A program made the translations under genes and the position numbers. This document shows positions 38,403 to 51,019 of a DNA stretch of 64,000 nt, piece by piece (position 1 is the first letter of the stretch; each line of letters starts with the position of its first letter). Below the pieces are notes generated by a model, which did no database searches, was not told where the DNA came from, and was given only the letters and a program-made list of their open reading frames with translations. The DNA is from Sipunculus nudus. Taxonomy: Eukaryota > Annelida > Sipuncula > Golfingiida > Sipunculidae. The DNA lies in assembly GCA_026874595.1 (NCBI GenBank), contig CM049309.1, positions 7,400,576 through 7,464,575 of the forward strand, written 5' to 3'.

Positions 38403-41166
38403 ACCCCTGCAGAAATAACGGGAAGGAAACGAAGCCAGATGCAAACGCCTGCGCTGCTATTCGGTATTAAGCGTATTTTATCCTTATTTTCTATATTTGT
38501 AGCTCGACAAAGGCAGAGAGCGAGCCCCTTGTGCCCTCTAAATCCGTCCCTCATTTCAGTATGCTATAACACCGGAATTTCAGGCAGTATTTAGTACACC
38601 AATTGTTACTTTGTAGTAATGCAACATTCTCTTCAGATTTTGATTTTTTTTTTCAAATGCATATACACAGATATACCCCAGATGATATCCATTAAACAAT
38701 CCAAATCATACAGTTAGGGCCAGTGCTTCTTATTTATGTGAACAAAATAATTCCATATGTCTTGAAAATGAAGTACAGCACTCAGACGTATCTTCTAGGC
38801 ATGTTGACAAAACATGAGGAGCACAAAGACCCTGAAGTGTGTGTGAACGGCAGGCTAAGTCGAACTCGTTCACTTATAAATATTCAAGAATAGCAGGCTC
38901 CAAAATGGGTTGATTTTTTGAGCTATTGGAATTTTCCTAGGAAACGGTGATGTTTTGCCAATACTGGAGCGGCATGGTGCCATTGGGATGTAACAACATG
39001 CAGCACACTTGCAGTGTTTCCAAATTACACGAGACAATATGCCAGACGGCCCTTGCATGTCATTTCACTTTACCAATTATTATAAGAATTATCAAAGATG
39101 AAATGGTAATATAGGTCATGACATTCAAAATACATATTTATTTCTTATTTTACTTAGAATTATACACGCAAAACAGCACGTTAAATTTCTGTACCTGATA
39201 AGCATGAATCAAGTTAAAATGGGCACCAAAATCCAAATAAGAACTACGAAAGTAGAAATAGACGCAAAATTAATGACATTATAAACTCCGGGTTGATTAG
39301 TGAACCTGAATAGAATTACCTAATTTGAAATGGGCGCAAACCTAATAGGGATTACGTGATTATTACTTAAATAATATACAAACTAAACTAGACACGACGT
39401 TCTTTCTGAACTGAATTGGAATTATGCAAGAATTCACAAGAGAGTTCATGACATTCTAAATATACGGGTTGTTTATCCACGGTAAGCGTCCGCTTCCTTC
39501 TTTCCTGTCCAGAATCTTTAGACAAGGTTTTAACGGAGTAATCTCATCGCAGCAGACGTGTCTATGGTCAAGGTCAGCGACTGTAGCCTAGCAGAAAGGA
39601 GAAGCACCGGACCCACATAATAATTGGATATCGCTGTTCTGGGCCGTTCTTGTTTGTCTTGGCTACTTTCCGAACCTTCTTCCTTATGTGATGCCCACAA
39701 AGACTTATATTTACCGATGTGCCATTATCTTCCATATTATGTTGAGCCGGCCAGCGTCGGTCACACGCCGACCAGCAGAAGTGCTCCAACTTTCCATTCA
39801 GTCGCTTTCCTCATGATATCGAGCGATACGGGTGATTAATTTTCAACAGACCTGTCCATACAATACCATCCACCCCGCTGCTGACACCGATAGGGCACCG
39901 GATCGACCCGCTCCCATCAATGCTCGGTGATTCAGTTTCATACAAACGTAACCAGACCCGACTTCTCAATGAATCCTACTATTGGATAACCTAATTAACG
40001 TATCTGTACTAATGCTGCGCGTGCGTTATGTTCAAGCTTTTCCTACCATAGCATTATTTTGCCCTTGAAGACAAGTTCCGTGTCATCCCAAATTCGACTA
40101 ATGAGTTATTATATAACCAAGACTGACCAACCTTTTTTTAATATTAATAGATATCAGACACTAAAACAAATCAGTGACAGAGTTCACCGACCATAGGAAG
40201 GACATACCTAAAGATAATTTGTTAATTAATAAGTAACATGTACATGACAACAGTTTATTTTAAACCTTACTTACCACATAATTTAGTAATAAAATCAGCT
40301 TTGTTCATGCTCTGAGAACAACTGAACATTTCGTAACGCCTGAATCTATGAGTCCCAGAGAATATCCTCTTCTTGGGGTAGGGCAAAATATGGATGGGAA
40401 CACAGGGGCGGAAGGCCCCAGGCCACAAAATGCGGCAATATCTCTCCGAAAGAATTTGAAATGCCTGGATTTATGGAGAAAACGGTGAAAAAGACACAGA
40501 CCATAACAGTGATTTCAAACGTCATTTATAAACGTCTTCTATTGAAGTTACATAAAAATTGATGAAAATGCCACCATAAATTCCGGTTATCGACATCTTT
40601 AGGAGCAACTAACCGCTGCATTAAACCGCGGTCGCCGGTCAGGTTTGGTCACTAGGCGGTGCAGTCCCTGTGGAATTCCCCCTTGCGTTATATTTAACCA
40701 AACACAGTGCAGGTATCACCCGCACAAACGGATGTTCTTCGAGGTACCGGTCACTTTACATTGCTGTGGAAAGCGCTTGGCAGCACAGACTTTTTTCACC
40801 CCATTGGAATACACACGATGCAATGCTCAGCTTCCAACACAGTCTGTATACTGACTTGCCTGGGGTCAGTTATCCCCCACTGTCTGCATATTTCCTGTAT
40901 TGCGTGCCGCACGAGCTTGCCCCGCAAAGGTATGTTCGTTTACACCCGCGCTAAGCCAATCAGATTTCTTCTACCAGTTCTGCAGATTTTTTTTTAAACG
41001 CAGAGCCCATCAGATATTACTTTATCCAGCGCAAACTGACTGGGTGTTGCCAAACCTGAAGAATCCTGCAATTTCTCACAGCGTGTGAGTGGAAGGTCAC
41101 TGGGCCGGGAGGTCACGCGCTGTGTTCGGAGTGTACGTCAATACTGTACACGTCAATTTATCTTCA
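38403..41166. other. Non-coding, nothing firmly recognised
   Basis: The 40401-40430 stretch (CAGGGGCGGAAGGCCCC) may be a scrap of the CAGTGGCGG MITE family. Open frames up to 96 codons near 40645-40997 overlap in all three + frames and show no domain. Confidence 0.4.
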
Positions 41167-41271
41167 CGGGGGGGGGGGGTGGGTGGGGGGGGGGGGGTGG
41201 AGGGTTACTATTAGGTGTGGGAGGGTAACCAAAGTTGGGAACATATATTATATATACATACATATATATTA

Positions 41272-41315
<44 letters not shown>
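41167..41315. repeat. G-rich tract and (TA)n microsatellite
   Basis: Long G-runs at 41167-41203 (potential G-quadruplex) are followed by GGGTTACT/GGGTAACC words and TA repeats at 41285-41314. GGGGAGGGTAACCT-like words at 7125 have the same style. Confidence 0.85.
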
Positions 41316-41317
<2 letters not shown>

Positions 41318-42499
41318 CTTTGTCTCTATTACACATTTCAAATATTAGGTATAAGGTTTAAAAATAAGTATAAGGTTTAAAAATATGTTTGGTTTTTTTT
41401 CAAGTATATGTTAAATCTAAACCAGGTTTAGATATATAATATTTCATAGTGAACTAAGAAACGGAACCAAATTCTATAATTCTAATTATTAATATATTTC
41501 GTTTCCAATATATAGATATTATTCTCTGAACATCAGGAGGGAGGATGATTACACTGACCATCCTCACCCTCCTTCTATATTAACGCCCCTTTACATGCAC
41601 CAGGAAAAGGGTTTATGTGAAAGTATAACTTAATATGAACGACTTCCCAAGCTCATTTAATTACAATCATTCCATCATTCGTAACCTGAGCTTCCGTGTG
41701 GATACTGAATAGCAGCCTGCAGATCAGTAAAGTTATAAGTTTAATATTAATGGCGAACTGACACTTTTGAGTAAATTGAAAACTAATCATTAACCAGCAT
41801 ATACATGAGCGTACCACATGCATGGCCACGTGGGAACCATCATCACTTCAACAACTTAATTAATGCTTTCATTTGAACCTTGCACCATAAATTTTAGATC
41901 TAGTCCAATCTTACCCATAATGCATCTCGGGTACGCGAAGGGTACAATTTCTGTTATGAAGAATATTTCGTTAATAGGCTTCTGTGACGAAGGCAACACT
42001 AGACTATTCAAATCTGACCTTGGCCGTTATTTTTTTACCTCTCTCTTTCGACTTCCGGTCAGGTTTTTTAGTCCTGATAACGTAAGGATTCTGTGAATCA
42101 CCTCACTGCGAGATCAATGACATTGCGGAAGGCAGCACATACCCGTGACCTGACTTTCATAATCACTGACGATGTGACCATACTGTTTAATAGTAAACTG
42201 CTTTCATGAGAAAGGTTTAACTGTGAAATCACTTTTCAATCGCGGCAGCCCTTCGTGCATTTAAAGAATTTCTGTAGAGCATTTTACCAGTCCATCGAAT
42301 GATATATAATAGACGTGTCTGCAATGTGTAATAATACAGCAAGTTTTCTCTAAACGGCATAACCATTTTCGAACTTGTTTAATAAATTGCTCAGTCTATC
42401 GTATGGTTGCAAAACAAAAGAGCGGCTTCACCTTTAGACGTTCCTGTGAATGCATTGTTTTACCTGTTGAAGTGATTAGAAAAGAATACTTCAGGTCAT
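41316..42499. other. Non-coding, nothing recognised
   Basis: No exon, RNA gene or repeat was identified. Confidence 0.45.
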
Positions 42500-42885
42500 T
42501 TTATTGCCTCAGCCAGTAGAGTGTGCGTTCATTCCTGTTCGTTTGTGCGTGTGTGTTTGTGTATGGGTGTGTGCGTTATTTCACAACATCACTCACGCAA
42601 TCATGAACGAAAAGTTTCAGGGCACCTCGGGAATGAGCCAATGAAAAAATGATTAGATTTTCGGTCCAGGTCCAGAAAGGACTTCCAAGAATATTTACAA
42701 ATGTAGTCACTTTTGTACAAATGAACCTAGGAATATGGGCGGAATAAGTGAATGTTAACACGGGTTGGGGTGGGGGAACTTCTGCACGAATGAACCTGCG
42801 AATGTGTGCACTGGGATAATGCAAACACGTTTTGTGGAGAATCCCACAATAAGGAGGCCGGCACTCCTGAGAATGTATATTTCTA
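42500..42885 (-). mobile_element. AGGCCTCCGCC-ended nonautonomous element, copy 4 (inverted)
   Basis: It begins ATTGCCTCAGCC, continues with GTGTGTTTGTGTATGGGTGT, and ends AAGGAGGCCGGCACTCCTG then AGAATGTATATTTCTA. This is the reverse complement layout of copies 2 and 3. Confidence 0.75.
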
Positions 42886-43066
42886 ATTTTATATATATCT
42901 ATATTAAGATATTATATAATTTGGTTGTGTACATCAAGGAATGCCGTCAAGGTCACCTGCAAGGTCAAGGTTTAAGCCTTAATATGAGTTTACTGCCGTC
43001 ATAATGATTTCAAAGGGCTTTATGTGATTCGCAGAATGGTTTCGTCTAAAGTTTATTTGTTATGTT

Positions 43067-43067
<1 letters not shown>

Positions 43068-43113
<46 letters not shown>
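43068..43113. repeat. (CT)n microsatellite
   Basis: About 23 CT units. Confidence 0.97.
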
Positions 43114-43116
<3 letters not shown>

Positions 43117-43779
43117 ATGGGGCATACAGATTGATGACATGTAATATATAATAAAAAAAAGAAAGAAACTGCTAATGCTCAAGAAATATTAATGTTATAC
43201 AAAATTGGAAAGGTTCCCCAAAACTATGGCCTTTTTTTAGAAGAGTCTTCTTAAATTTAAAATGTTATAAATCCATGAAAATGTATCCTTACGAAAGTGT
43301 TCTAATCTGAAACGACCCAATATTAAGGCTCCCTGAATTTTCTTAATGTAGGGATTTTATAATATGCGTGTGACGACAGTGCATGTCAATGTATCAGGGC
43401 AGCAAGACTAGTCGTTACACAGGGCGTTCCGAGGGTGAGCGGGAATTGATTACAATAACAGAACTGCAAAGAAATTACCCATCAACACACCCTGTAAATG
43501 CCAGGACAAACATTCTGGTTTCCGAAACCCTGACTTCTCCCGTGAGACCAGGGAAGGAGTGCTGTAGCTGGGTTAATAAATGTTAAACACACGTTTTCCT
43601 GCGTCGGTTGAAGCTCTCTCCTCCAGGAGGGGTCTTGCCGCGGTCTGTTAATATTGACTCGTTTGGGGAAAGGTAGAGGATCCCTGGTGAAGAAGTGCTT
43701 CCACTGCTCTTGTATTGTTTACTATTTGTATTATGTATTAATTAGCCTCTACGTGAAAACCTCCTTGCGTCGCGTTCTT

Positions 43780-44075
43780 GACCTACATATGCAAATTATC
43801 TGTTACGTCATGTAATTGAAAATAAAGCCACCTAAAACCTTAACATATATCTGTAGATTCTCTGTTATCTCATGTTAACGTGAAAAAAGACACAAAAAAC
43901 CCTTACCCTACCTAGTCAGATCCCTATCTTTACCTAGTAAACGTAAATAAAGACACCAAAAGCCCTTAACCTACCTGTGAACATTCTCTATTTCGTCTTA
44001 TTAGCGTAAAAAAAGACACCAAAATCCCTTAACCTACCTTAACAAATTCTTTGTTACGTTATGTAAATCGTGAAC
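43780..44075. repeat. 63-bp tandem repeat, about 4.5 copies
   Basis: A block AAAAAAGACACCAAAA(A/G)CCCTTAAC recurs near 43818, 43880, 43943 and 44005, with ATTCT(C/T)TGTTA and GT(T/A)A(A/C)GTGAA blocks between. Confidence 0.8.
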
Positions 44076-45350
44076 AAATAATTTAACATGCACAATATGC
44101 ATTTTATTTGAAAATCAGATCATAAGAGGAATCACTGATTTGGTTTGGAGATTAATATTCTAAACAAATCAAATTTTATCAAATCCTTTACTAGTGACAC
44201 CATGCCACTTGAACAGCTCCCTATTTTATTGCGGTCTCTGTCTTTCCAGCTGGTGCTGCAATTACATCGGGGTCGTAAAATTAAGAACAGCCATTCTTGT
44301 AGTGGGGCGCGTACTTTCATCAGACACCTTAAATGCATCTGCTCGAAGTAGCGGTTGATTTCCTGGACCTTCGACCGGGAACCATGCTTCTGAAGCGATA
44401 ATTGGGGATTGGAAGGGGTTATCTTCATATGGAAAGGTTCTTTTTTATAACAAGAACAATCATCACATCAGCTTTTCTTAAACCCCATTGAATACCTTTT
44501 TGGGCTTCCCATTGGGAAACAAACAAACCGTCACACAGACTGACATAGATAAAAAAATATTCTAGGCGAACACAATATAGGTTATTATGTTATATTGTTA
44601 CACTTGTCGTCAAAAAGGCTTTGCCGTGAGTCTACTCGTTTATGAAAATCCAAAAATACAAAATGGTCACTGGGTAGAGTTTTTTGGCTGACTCGCTGCC
44701 TGTTTTGAACGAGTTTATCTAAAAGTCCATTATTTTATTGTCAAAAGTACTTCATATTGACAGGAAAATGACCATTTATGTCTGTTCGAGGCGCTTTATT
44801 AAATGTTAGATAAGCTGATGTAAACGCAAGCAAGCCATGGGTTTTCAGACCGAACCGGCAGGGTCGAATTAGCGACTGGAGATGATTGGTCTAGCAAAGC
44901 TGAGTTAGGCACGAGCTGTCTCGCTGTCTTAACAATTAACTCGACGCACTGGTCAATATGTGGCCAGTTAGACCACAGTTCCGCCATGCCGTTTCATTAG
45001 ATGGTCACTATGTAACACGGGGCCTGGTTATTGCGCACCAGTTAAGCCCTCCCACTCATTAATGATCGTGTCGCTGCGACTGAACCACGTATCTGTGCAT
45101 GCTCATGGTATTCCTTAAATTATCTGCATCATCAGGCAAACACGTGAGTGCATGTGTTAGCCATTTGATGTAACAATGACAGTTAACATAATCATTTGTT
45201 GAAATGTTGATAATGATGATGAGGAAATTTGTGATCATACCGGCTCTACTTGTTCTTGTCCCCCCCCCCGGCCGCATCTAGTACTCGCCATCCTTTCGGA
45301 ATTTCACTTAATCTAATACAAATATATATATATATATATATGCATTAAAT
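44076..45350. other. Non-coding, nothing recognised
   Basis: Short open frames only; (TA)n of about 10 units at 45321-45341. Confidence 0.45.
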
Positions 45351-46306
45351 CAGTGGCGGATGTATGCTATCAGTGGCGAATCCAGAGGGGGCGCCTTCGG
45401 CGCGGCGTCCGTTGAGCTGCAAAATCTCTCATTTTATCTTTATATTTCCGATTTTCGTGATTAATTTACGTTTTTTCATATTTCTATAAGCAATTAGACT
45501 TTATTTAAGTTATCTGCAGTTACAATTACTTTCAAATTTATTAGTTGAGTATAAGGATATTTATGAACAACTGCAGAACAACTGCAGATCGATCGAGCAC
45601 CGGGCCCTGGTTGGGTCGACGGGGACAATCTTACGGCTCCTCTGGTGATACCGGTACTCTAACTCGCGATCTGTGCCGAGCTCTTAGGAGTCCTGTGTGC
45701 TGTCGAGACCACGGAACCCGGTAAAATCCGAAGCTTAACATTATAATTCAGCTTATCAGTTATTTTACCACGAACATTACATTTAAAAGATAATATTTTG
45801 ATAGTTACAAACGTGATTGCGCTTTTGCGCCATTGACTCGTTTAAAAACGATTGAAATTTTACATCCTAATTTTAAAGAAATATAAATATTGATTATTGA
45901 ACCTCTCTACAGTTTGACTACATAATGCAAAGACATAAGGGAACAGTTTTTCGGGAACAGGAAATCCTCATTTTTTTGTGAACATTGCCTCAAAATGTCC
46001 TCTTTACATTGTATAATCAAAAAATGTCCCAATATGTGAAGGGAAAACCCTTACAATTAAACCATGGTTCATAATTGAAAATAAAAAAATATATATATTT
46101 TCATACACTAAAATATATAAAGTATAGTAAAAATTATAATAAAAATAATAATAATAAGATATACTTGTATAAATAACCGTTTTCATATTACCCATACATG
46201 CATATTAGCGCCCAGACCCCCCCCCCCCCCAACCCCGTTTTCGAATTTCTTGACCCGCCGTTGATGATGGCCCCTTCCCCTCCCTCAATCCTGGCTACGC
46301 CCCTGC
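45351..46306. mobile_element. CAGTGGCG-type element with inverted ends
   Basis: Two near-identical starts lie at 45351 (CAGTGGCGGATGTATGC) and 45371 (CAGTGGCGAATCCAGAGG). The right end at 46306 reads, reverse-complemented, CAGGGGCGTAGCCAGGATTG, matching the second start at 12 of 15 positions. There is no transposase. The 956-bp interior is AT-rich and has a C-run at 46218-46230. Confidence 0.55.
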
Positions 46307-48576
46307 TTGTTCTTGTTCTTGTTGTTCTTCTTATTATTATTATTCAGGATTAGATTATTAATTTAGGATTAGCCTCTCAGTGGAATTTACAAATCTATAC
46401 ATACGTTATACTGCAACTGTGTAAAAGGCATATACAGCTGATAAATCGTTTGAGTGCTTTTTGCCTATATGAATCTGCGGACGCGCAGCCAAGGCAGTAA
46501 TTGTAATTAAAAGTCAAGATTTGAATATAATCCCGATCAATCAAACACTGGCTGTGTGTGGGCATTAAAAAACATCGCAAAATTAAATAAATAAAGAAAA
46601 TTTTAGTGAACGATATGTCAACACTCCTAAAACATAAAAGCAACATAGAAAGAAAGCAAAATACAGAACAACGACACATCATAAAAATGTCTATAATGAA
46701 AGTCTTATACAGAAGTCCAGACAAAAATGACCCACATAACGTGTCTTTAAAACGAGGTAGTCTCTTACTTGAGGTATTCTAAATCATACAGTTAGGCAGT
46801 AAATGACCATATTATCTTCATCTTGACTTACTACTTAAACCAGACAAAACTGGAAAGTTGCGAACTTGCAATGAATCTGACAATTCATTAGTTTTGTAAA
46901 AAAAAATATTGGAATATGGCCGTGCATTTTATCAGACAAAAGAAATATTAATTTCTATGATTTTTCAATAGGTATAAATAAGTTCGGGCGAAATGGGTAA
47001 GGAATAGCTGGGTATGGATAGAAGAGGTTACGGATGAAAGAGGTGTGAATGACTAGGGGTACGGATTATCGAGGTTCTAGTGAGTGAAATGCGCAGAGCG
47101 TGGTCATGGATAAGTGTTGATACTTGTTAGTGAGGTAATATTAAGTGAGGTTATATTGTGTTCCTTTCAAAATATGGCAATTCAGTCTAAAGGTGATTAC
47201 AAACACTTCGAAATACATTGAATGAGTTGAATGACAACAATCATAGATTGAATCCGCCATTATCGCAGGGATCATCATATGGCAGGAGGTCTTTAGAATT
47301 CCTGATAAAGTCCGTTTCACCACCTCCTGTTTTTTTGTTGTTTTTTTTTTTGTTGTTGTTGTTTTTGTAGAAAATTTTCTTAAACATTTACATAACAACT
47401 TATATGGCAATTAAACATATTTTACACAAAGTCCCCAGTTTTGGTTTCACAACAATTTAGTCTCTCACAATGATCTAGTAAATATGATGTGCCCCTGAAT
47501 GAATAGCCATCTTTGTTTTAGCCGGTTATATTTTTTAGCATGTTTACATTATATCATCCAATCAGCAGCTGTCAATTGAGCTGTTTTCGCAAGTGACCAG
47601 TGACCTTGACCGCCATAGGTCGGTCTGATATATTGTAAAATCTAGACCGATTTCTAATATTTTCAAATTATTATGTTTTCTTAAATAATGTGTAAGGTAG
47701 ATATTTAATTGCCCTGTTGAAAATAAGGTATTTTAATCCTCCTATGTTCACTATAATTGTTTTCACTGAAATGAAACTAATACAGATTTTCATAGCAAAA
47801 ACCTTTGTGGGCATGAGGGAATAAAACGGACTATAGAAACCCGTCCCATCTAAAACACAACCACCGTCACCTTCAACACAATCTTAGGTACATCTTCAAT
47901 AATAACTGTATTTAACTTCTGAAAAGGCAACCAAAAATTGGTCAGAGGATTTATTACTGTTTTATATAAATTTCAATTACAAAAAAATCTTTTTACATAT
48001 ACATTACTCGTATTCAACCAATGGCTTCAAAACAAGCAAACTGTCCAGATAAATACTTCAATTCAAGATATTGATGTACTGAGTTTTGATATTCATAAGG
48101 ACTGAAATGAAGTTAAATCAATTAACATCACTTTCATATTTGCGTAGTCCGCACAGCAAAACCGAGTGTTACGATAAATAGGAAACTGACATTGCGCGTA
48201 AACAATGGACTCAAACGCCATCGTTATTCAATTACTGCAAGGATTGTGATGTTAAGGTGAGAATAAATAATGCCTTATGTACATAAGTCTTGAACAGCTG
48301 TACTAGATGAGGGGGACGATCATTACTATTATGCGTGACCGATACTTGGCCGTTTCGTTTCAATGATTTTTTCTCATATTTCAATCTCATCAAATTGTTA
48401 ATTGATACTCGTCTGTTGTTACTTGGTGAGTTTACGGTACTTTGGAACAAACATGTGAACCAATAGCAAACCTGTTACCCCGACGGTTTCACATGGGAGC
48501 CTTTATATTGACTTGAAACAATGATAAAACATCGTGGCTTATTTTCATATTGTACCAATGGATGCACGTGTGTATA
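46307..48576. other. Non-coding, nothing recognised
   Basis: A 109-codon minus-strand frame at 46395-46724 is low-complexity and lacks a recognisable domain. Confidence 0.45.
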
Positions 48577-50600
48577 TACCGTATCGACGTAATAAGCGCC
48601 CCGGGCGCTCTCAAAATTAAATTCCCCCCCCCCCCCCCAAATTTTTTATACCCTAATAAGCGCCCCCCCCCCCTCCCAACTCACATCTGCCAACTTCCAA
48701 AGTGCGTTACGATAATTTAACACTGCGGCTTGTGTACAGGTGTTGGACTTCACAGCACATTCAGGACAATTCAGAAAAACCAACGATCTTTTAGCGATGG
48801 TTGTGTGAAGTTTTGAAAAATAATAACTAATCCAAGTGATACCGAATTTATTTTGTGTTGTATGATAGAATTGTATGAATAACTGCAGTTCGAGATTTCC
48901 ACTGCAGGTGAAGAGGAAATATAAGGATGGTAATAAATGAACTCTTTAATAAAAGTCACCGCCTAATAAGGTAGCAGAATATATAAAATGTCCATATAAA
49001 GGTATGTAAAAGAGTTTATTTGAAAGATAAAAAATATAATATGGGACGTCAGTACCCCGATTATGTCAGTCAGTTTGCGCAAATACCTTAAACAGCTGAG
49101 CCTATGTATGACATGGAATGGCATCGCCAATAATAATCCTTTTTTCCTTCATTATGCATGATATTACATGCAAAAGTTTAAAAAAAAAAAAACCTGAAAT
49201 ACCGGCCCTCAGACTCCAGCGTATTTTGTTAACTTCAGTGCGTATACGCACCAAATCCGGGGTTTTGTTTTAAAATTGTGAGGAAATTCGTCATATTTAT
49301 ATACCACAGAAACAGGGTCCCTTTCTTGGACTTTTTTGACCCGTTATAATACATTCATTTCTTGATGTTGTCCAATAATACAAGCTTGACAAACATTGAA
49401 TTTCGCGTCACCTGAGGAAAGGCCGCTTCATATTTATAAATATAACGCGCTACTTGTTGTCTTGTAATCGAAGTGCCATGTGCGAGTCTCCGTGTATGTC
49501 AGTGTGCAAGCCAGCTGACAGCTTCCGCATTCACTGGACTTGTTAATATTTTACGCGATAAATACGGCACCATATGAAAAAATCATCCTTGTTTAATATG
49601 CATATTACGTGCAACTGGATGGGATTTAGTCCCAGCATCCCTTGCGTGAGCCCTGTGTACACACCAATAAACCCAGGGCTCTGGGATCTTGGGTACATGG
49701 GTAAGCCTCGCAGGCTGTCAGCGGCATCAAAAATCATATCACAGCATACATGTTTCAATTCACAGCATACATGTTTCAAGTGAATTGCCAAGATTTATTT
49801 GGCTAAAAATACATTAAAACTTGTATATTTTCAGGATATGGAATTCTGTTTTGGTCCGTCACTTCCGAGATTCCGTCCGCGATCACGGAAAATCACTGGC
49901 TCTACTGTCGGAAGGGCTTTCATATATTGATTCAGTTAAAATCCCATTGAGTAAATGCGGCAAGGGCAAACATTTTCTTACCAATTATTTACTATGCGCA
50001 CGTGTAAATCTGCTGAGTAAACGAAAAATTCAAACTAAAACAAAGCATTGTAATGTTATTTATTGAGTGTATATTACCACCATACGGTGGTCCAGTTTGA
50101 CCAACGTAATAATGCTGATTGCCATAAATTATCCTTGGTGGCCCTGAGGATGCTGTACCCGTATATAAGACGGCCGCCCTTCTTTGCTAAATAATTTTAG
50201 GATAAAATTTATGATCCTGTACACTAGCAAATACGGTAAGTATATATATTTCATTGCATAATACATCCACATACGTACCTGAATTCAGGTCACCCGATCA
50301 GCATGGCCACCTGCAGGGTCGGCCTTCACGGACATCACCAGTCAGTGTTATCTATGACACACTTGACCACTTATTCTGTTGTGTGTAACTAATATTATTA
50401 TTATATTAGATGATTAAGCCTAACGGAGATAGAATAAAAACTGGCTGTAACTTTTAAGCTTGGCGGGGAGAAAAAAAAGCATTACGTTGCCCCATGTTAT
50501 ATTGGCTAGGGAGAAAAGTGAGGTTAGGATGGCTCATCCCTTAATTTTCGTAAAGTGATCTCCAAAATCCAGGGGGAGGGGGGCGCTTATTATTATGAAG
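48577..50600. mobile_element. Possible TACCGTAT-ended element, boundaries uncertain
   Basis: The left edge TACCGTATCGACGTAATAAG leads into GCGCCCCGGGCGC and C-runs. Two candidate right ends exist: ATACGGTA at 50231-50238 (8-bp inverted match) and GGGGGGCGCTTATTATTATG at about 50579 (inverted match to AATAAGCGCCCC). It resembles the 20843-22377 element in the TACCGTAT terminus and the GCGCC/GACGCC block. A 20-bp direct duplication TCACAGCATACATGTTTCAA sits near 49738-49779. Confidence 0.4.
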
Positions 50601-50840
50601 AAAATCATTTTTGGAAAATAATTCGTTATGTAGATCTATAGTATAGCAAACTCGGCATAAGGAAAGTTAAATAAATATAAAAGTAAAATAAATAAAAAGA
50701 AAAGAGTAGAGGGCTCTCGACCCCCCCCCCCCCCCTTTCAACTCTATAAATAACGTATCGTTACCTTTATCATTATTCAATACCCATTACAAGCAGAATT
50801 AAAATTATGGTTTTAACATTAAATATTTTTTTTTATTCAG

Positions 50841-51013
50841 GAAAAGAGATGGTGGATTACATTGCGGATTATCTACAAAACATAAGATCAAGGCGGGTAT
50901 TCCCAGGGGTTCAGCCAGGATATATGCGCCATTTACTTCCGGACGAGGCTCCCGAGCACGGCGAGAACTGGAACGAGATATTCCGAGATGTTGAGAGAGT
51001 AATCATGCCGGGG
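50841..51013 (+). CDS. HDC: Histidine decarboxylase, coding exon 2 (residues 10-67)
   Basis: A pyrimidine-rich tract ending TTCAG precedes 50841 and a consensus donor GTAAGT follows 51013. The exon completes a Gly codon begun in exon 1, then reads KEMVDYIADYLQNIRSRRVF, continues through PGVQPGYMRHLLPDEAP, and ends RDVERVIMPG in phase 0. This is the conserved N-terminal region of group II PLP decarboxylases (HDC, DOPA/aromatic and tyrosine decarboxylases), which packs across the dimer interface. Features favouring HDC over DOPA decarboxylase, from memory, are VQPGY rather than VEPGY, RRVFP, and the W-x-x-I-F-x-D-V-E-R block. Substrate-binding residues and the PLP lysine are encoded downstream of the window. 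Membership of the decarboxylase family is near certain; the HDC subtype is likely but needs the remaining exons. Confidence 0.88.
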
Positions 51014-51019
51014 GTAAGT

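Larger units (their letters stand above)
26468..50840 (+). other. HDC intron 1 (24,373 nt)
   Basis: The intron starts GTAGGT and ends TTTTTTTTATTCAG. It contains the dispersed repeats and minisatellites listed separately. No other coding exon in either orientation was recognised within it. Its interior open frames are short, lack splice-site support, or fall in repeats. Confidence 0.75.

Noticed and set aside
44132-44428. 98-codon minus-strand frame with a matching + frame
   Set aside because: No domain or homologue recognised, and the two frames overlap antisense without splice support.
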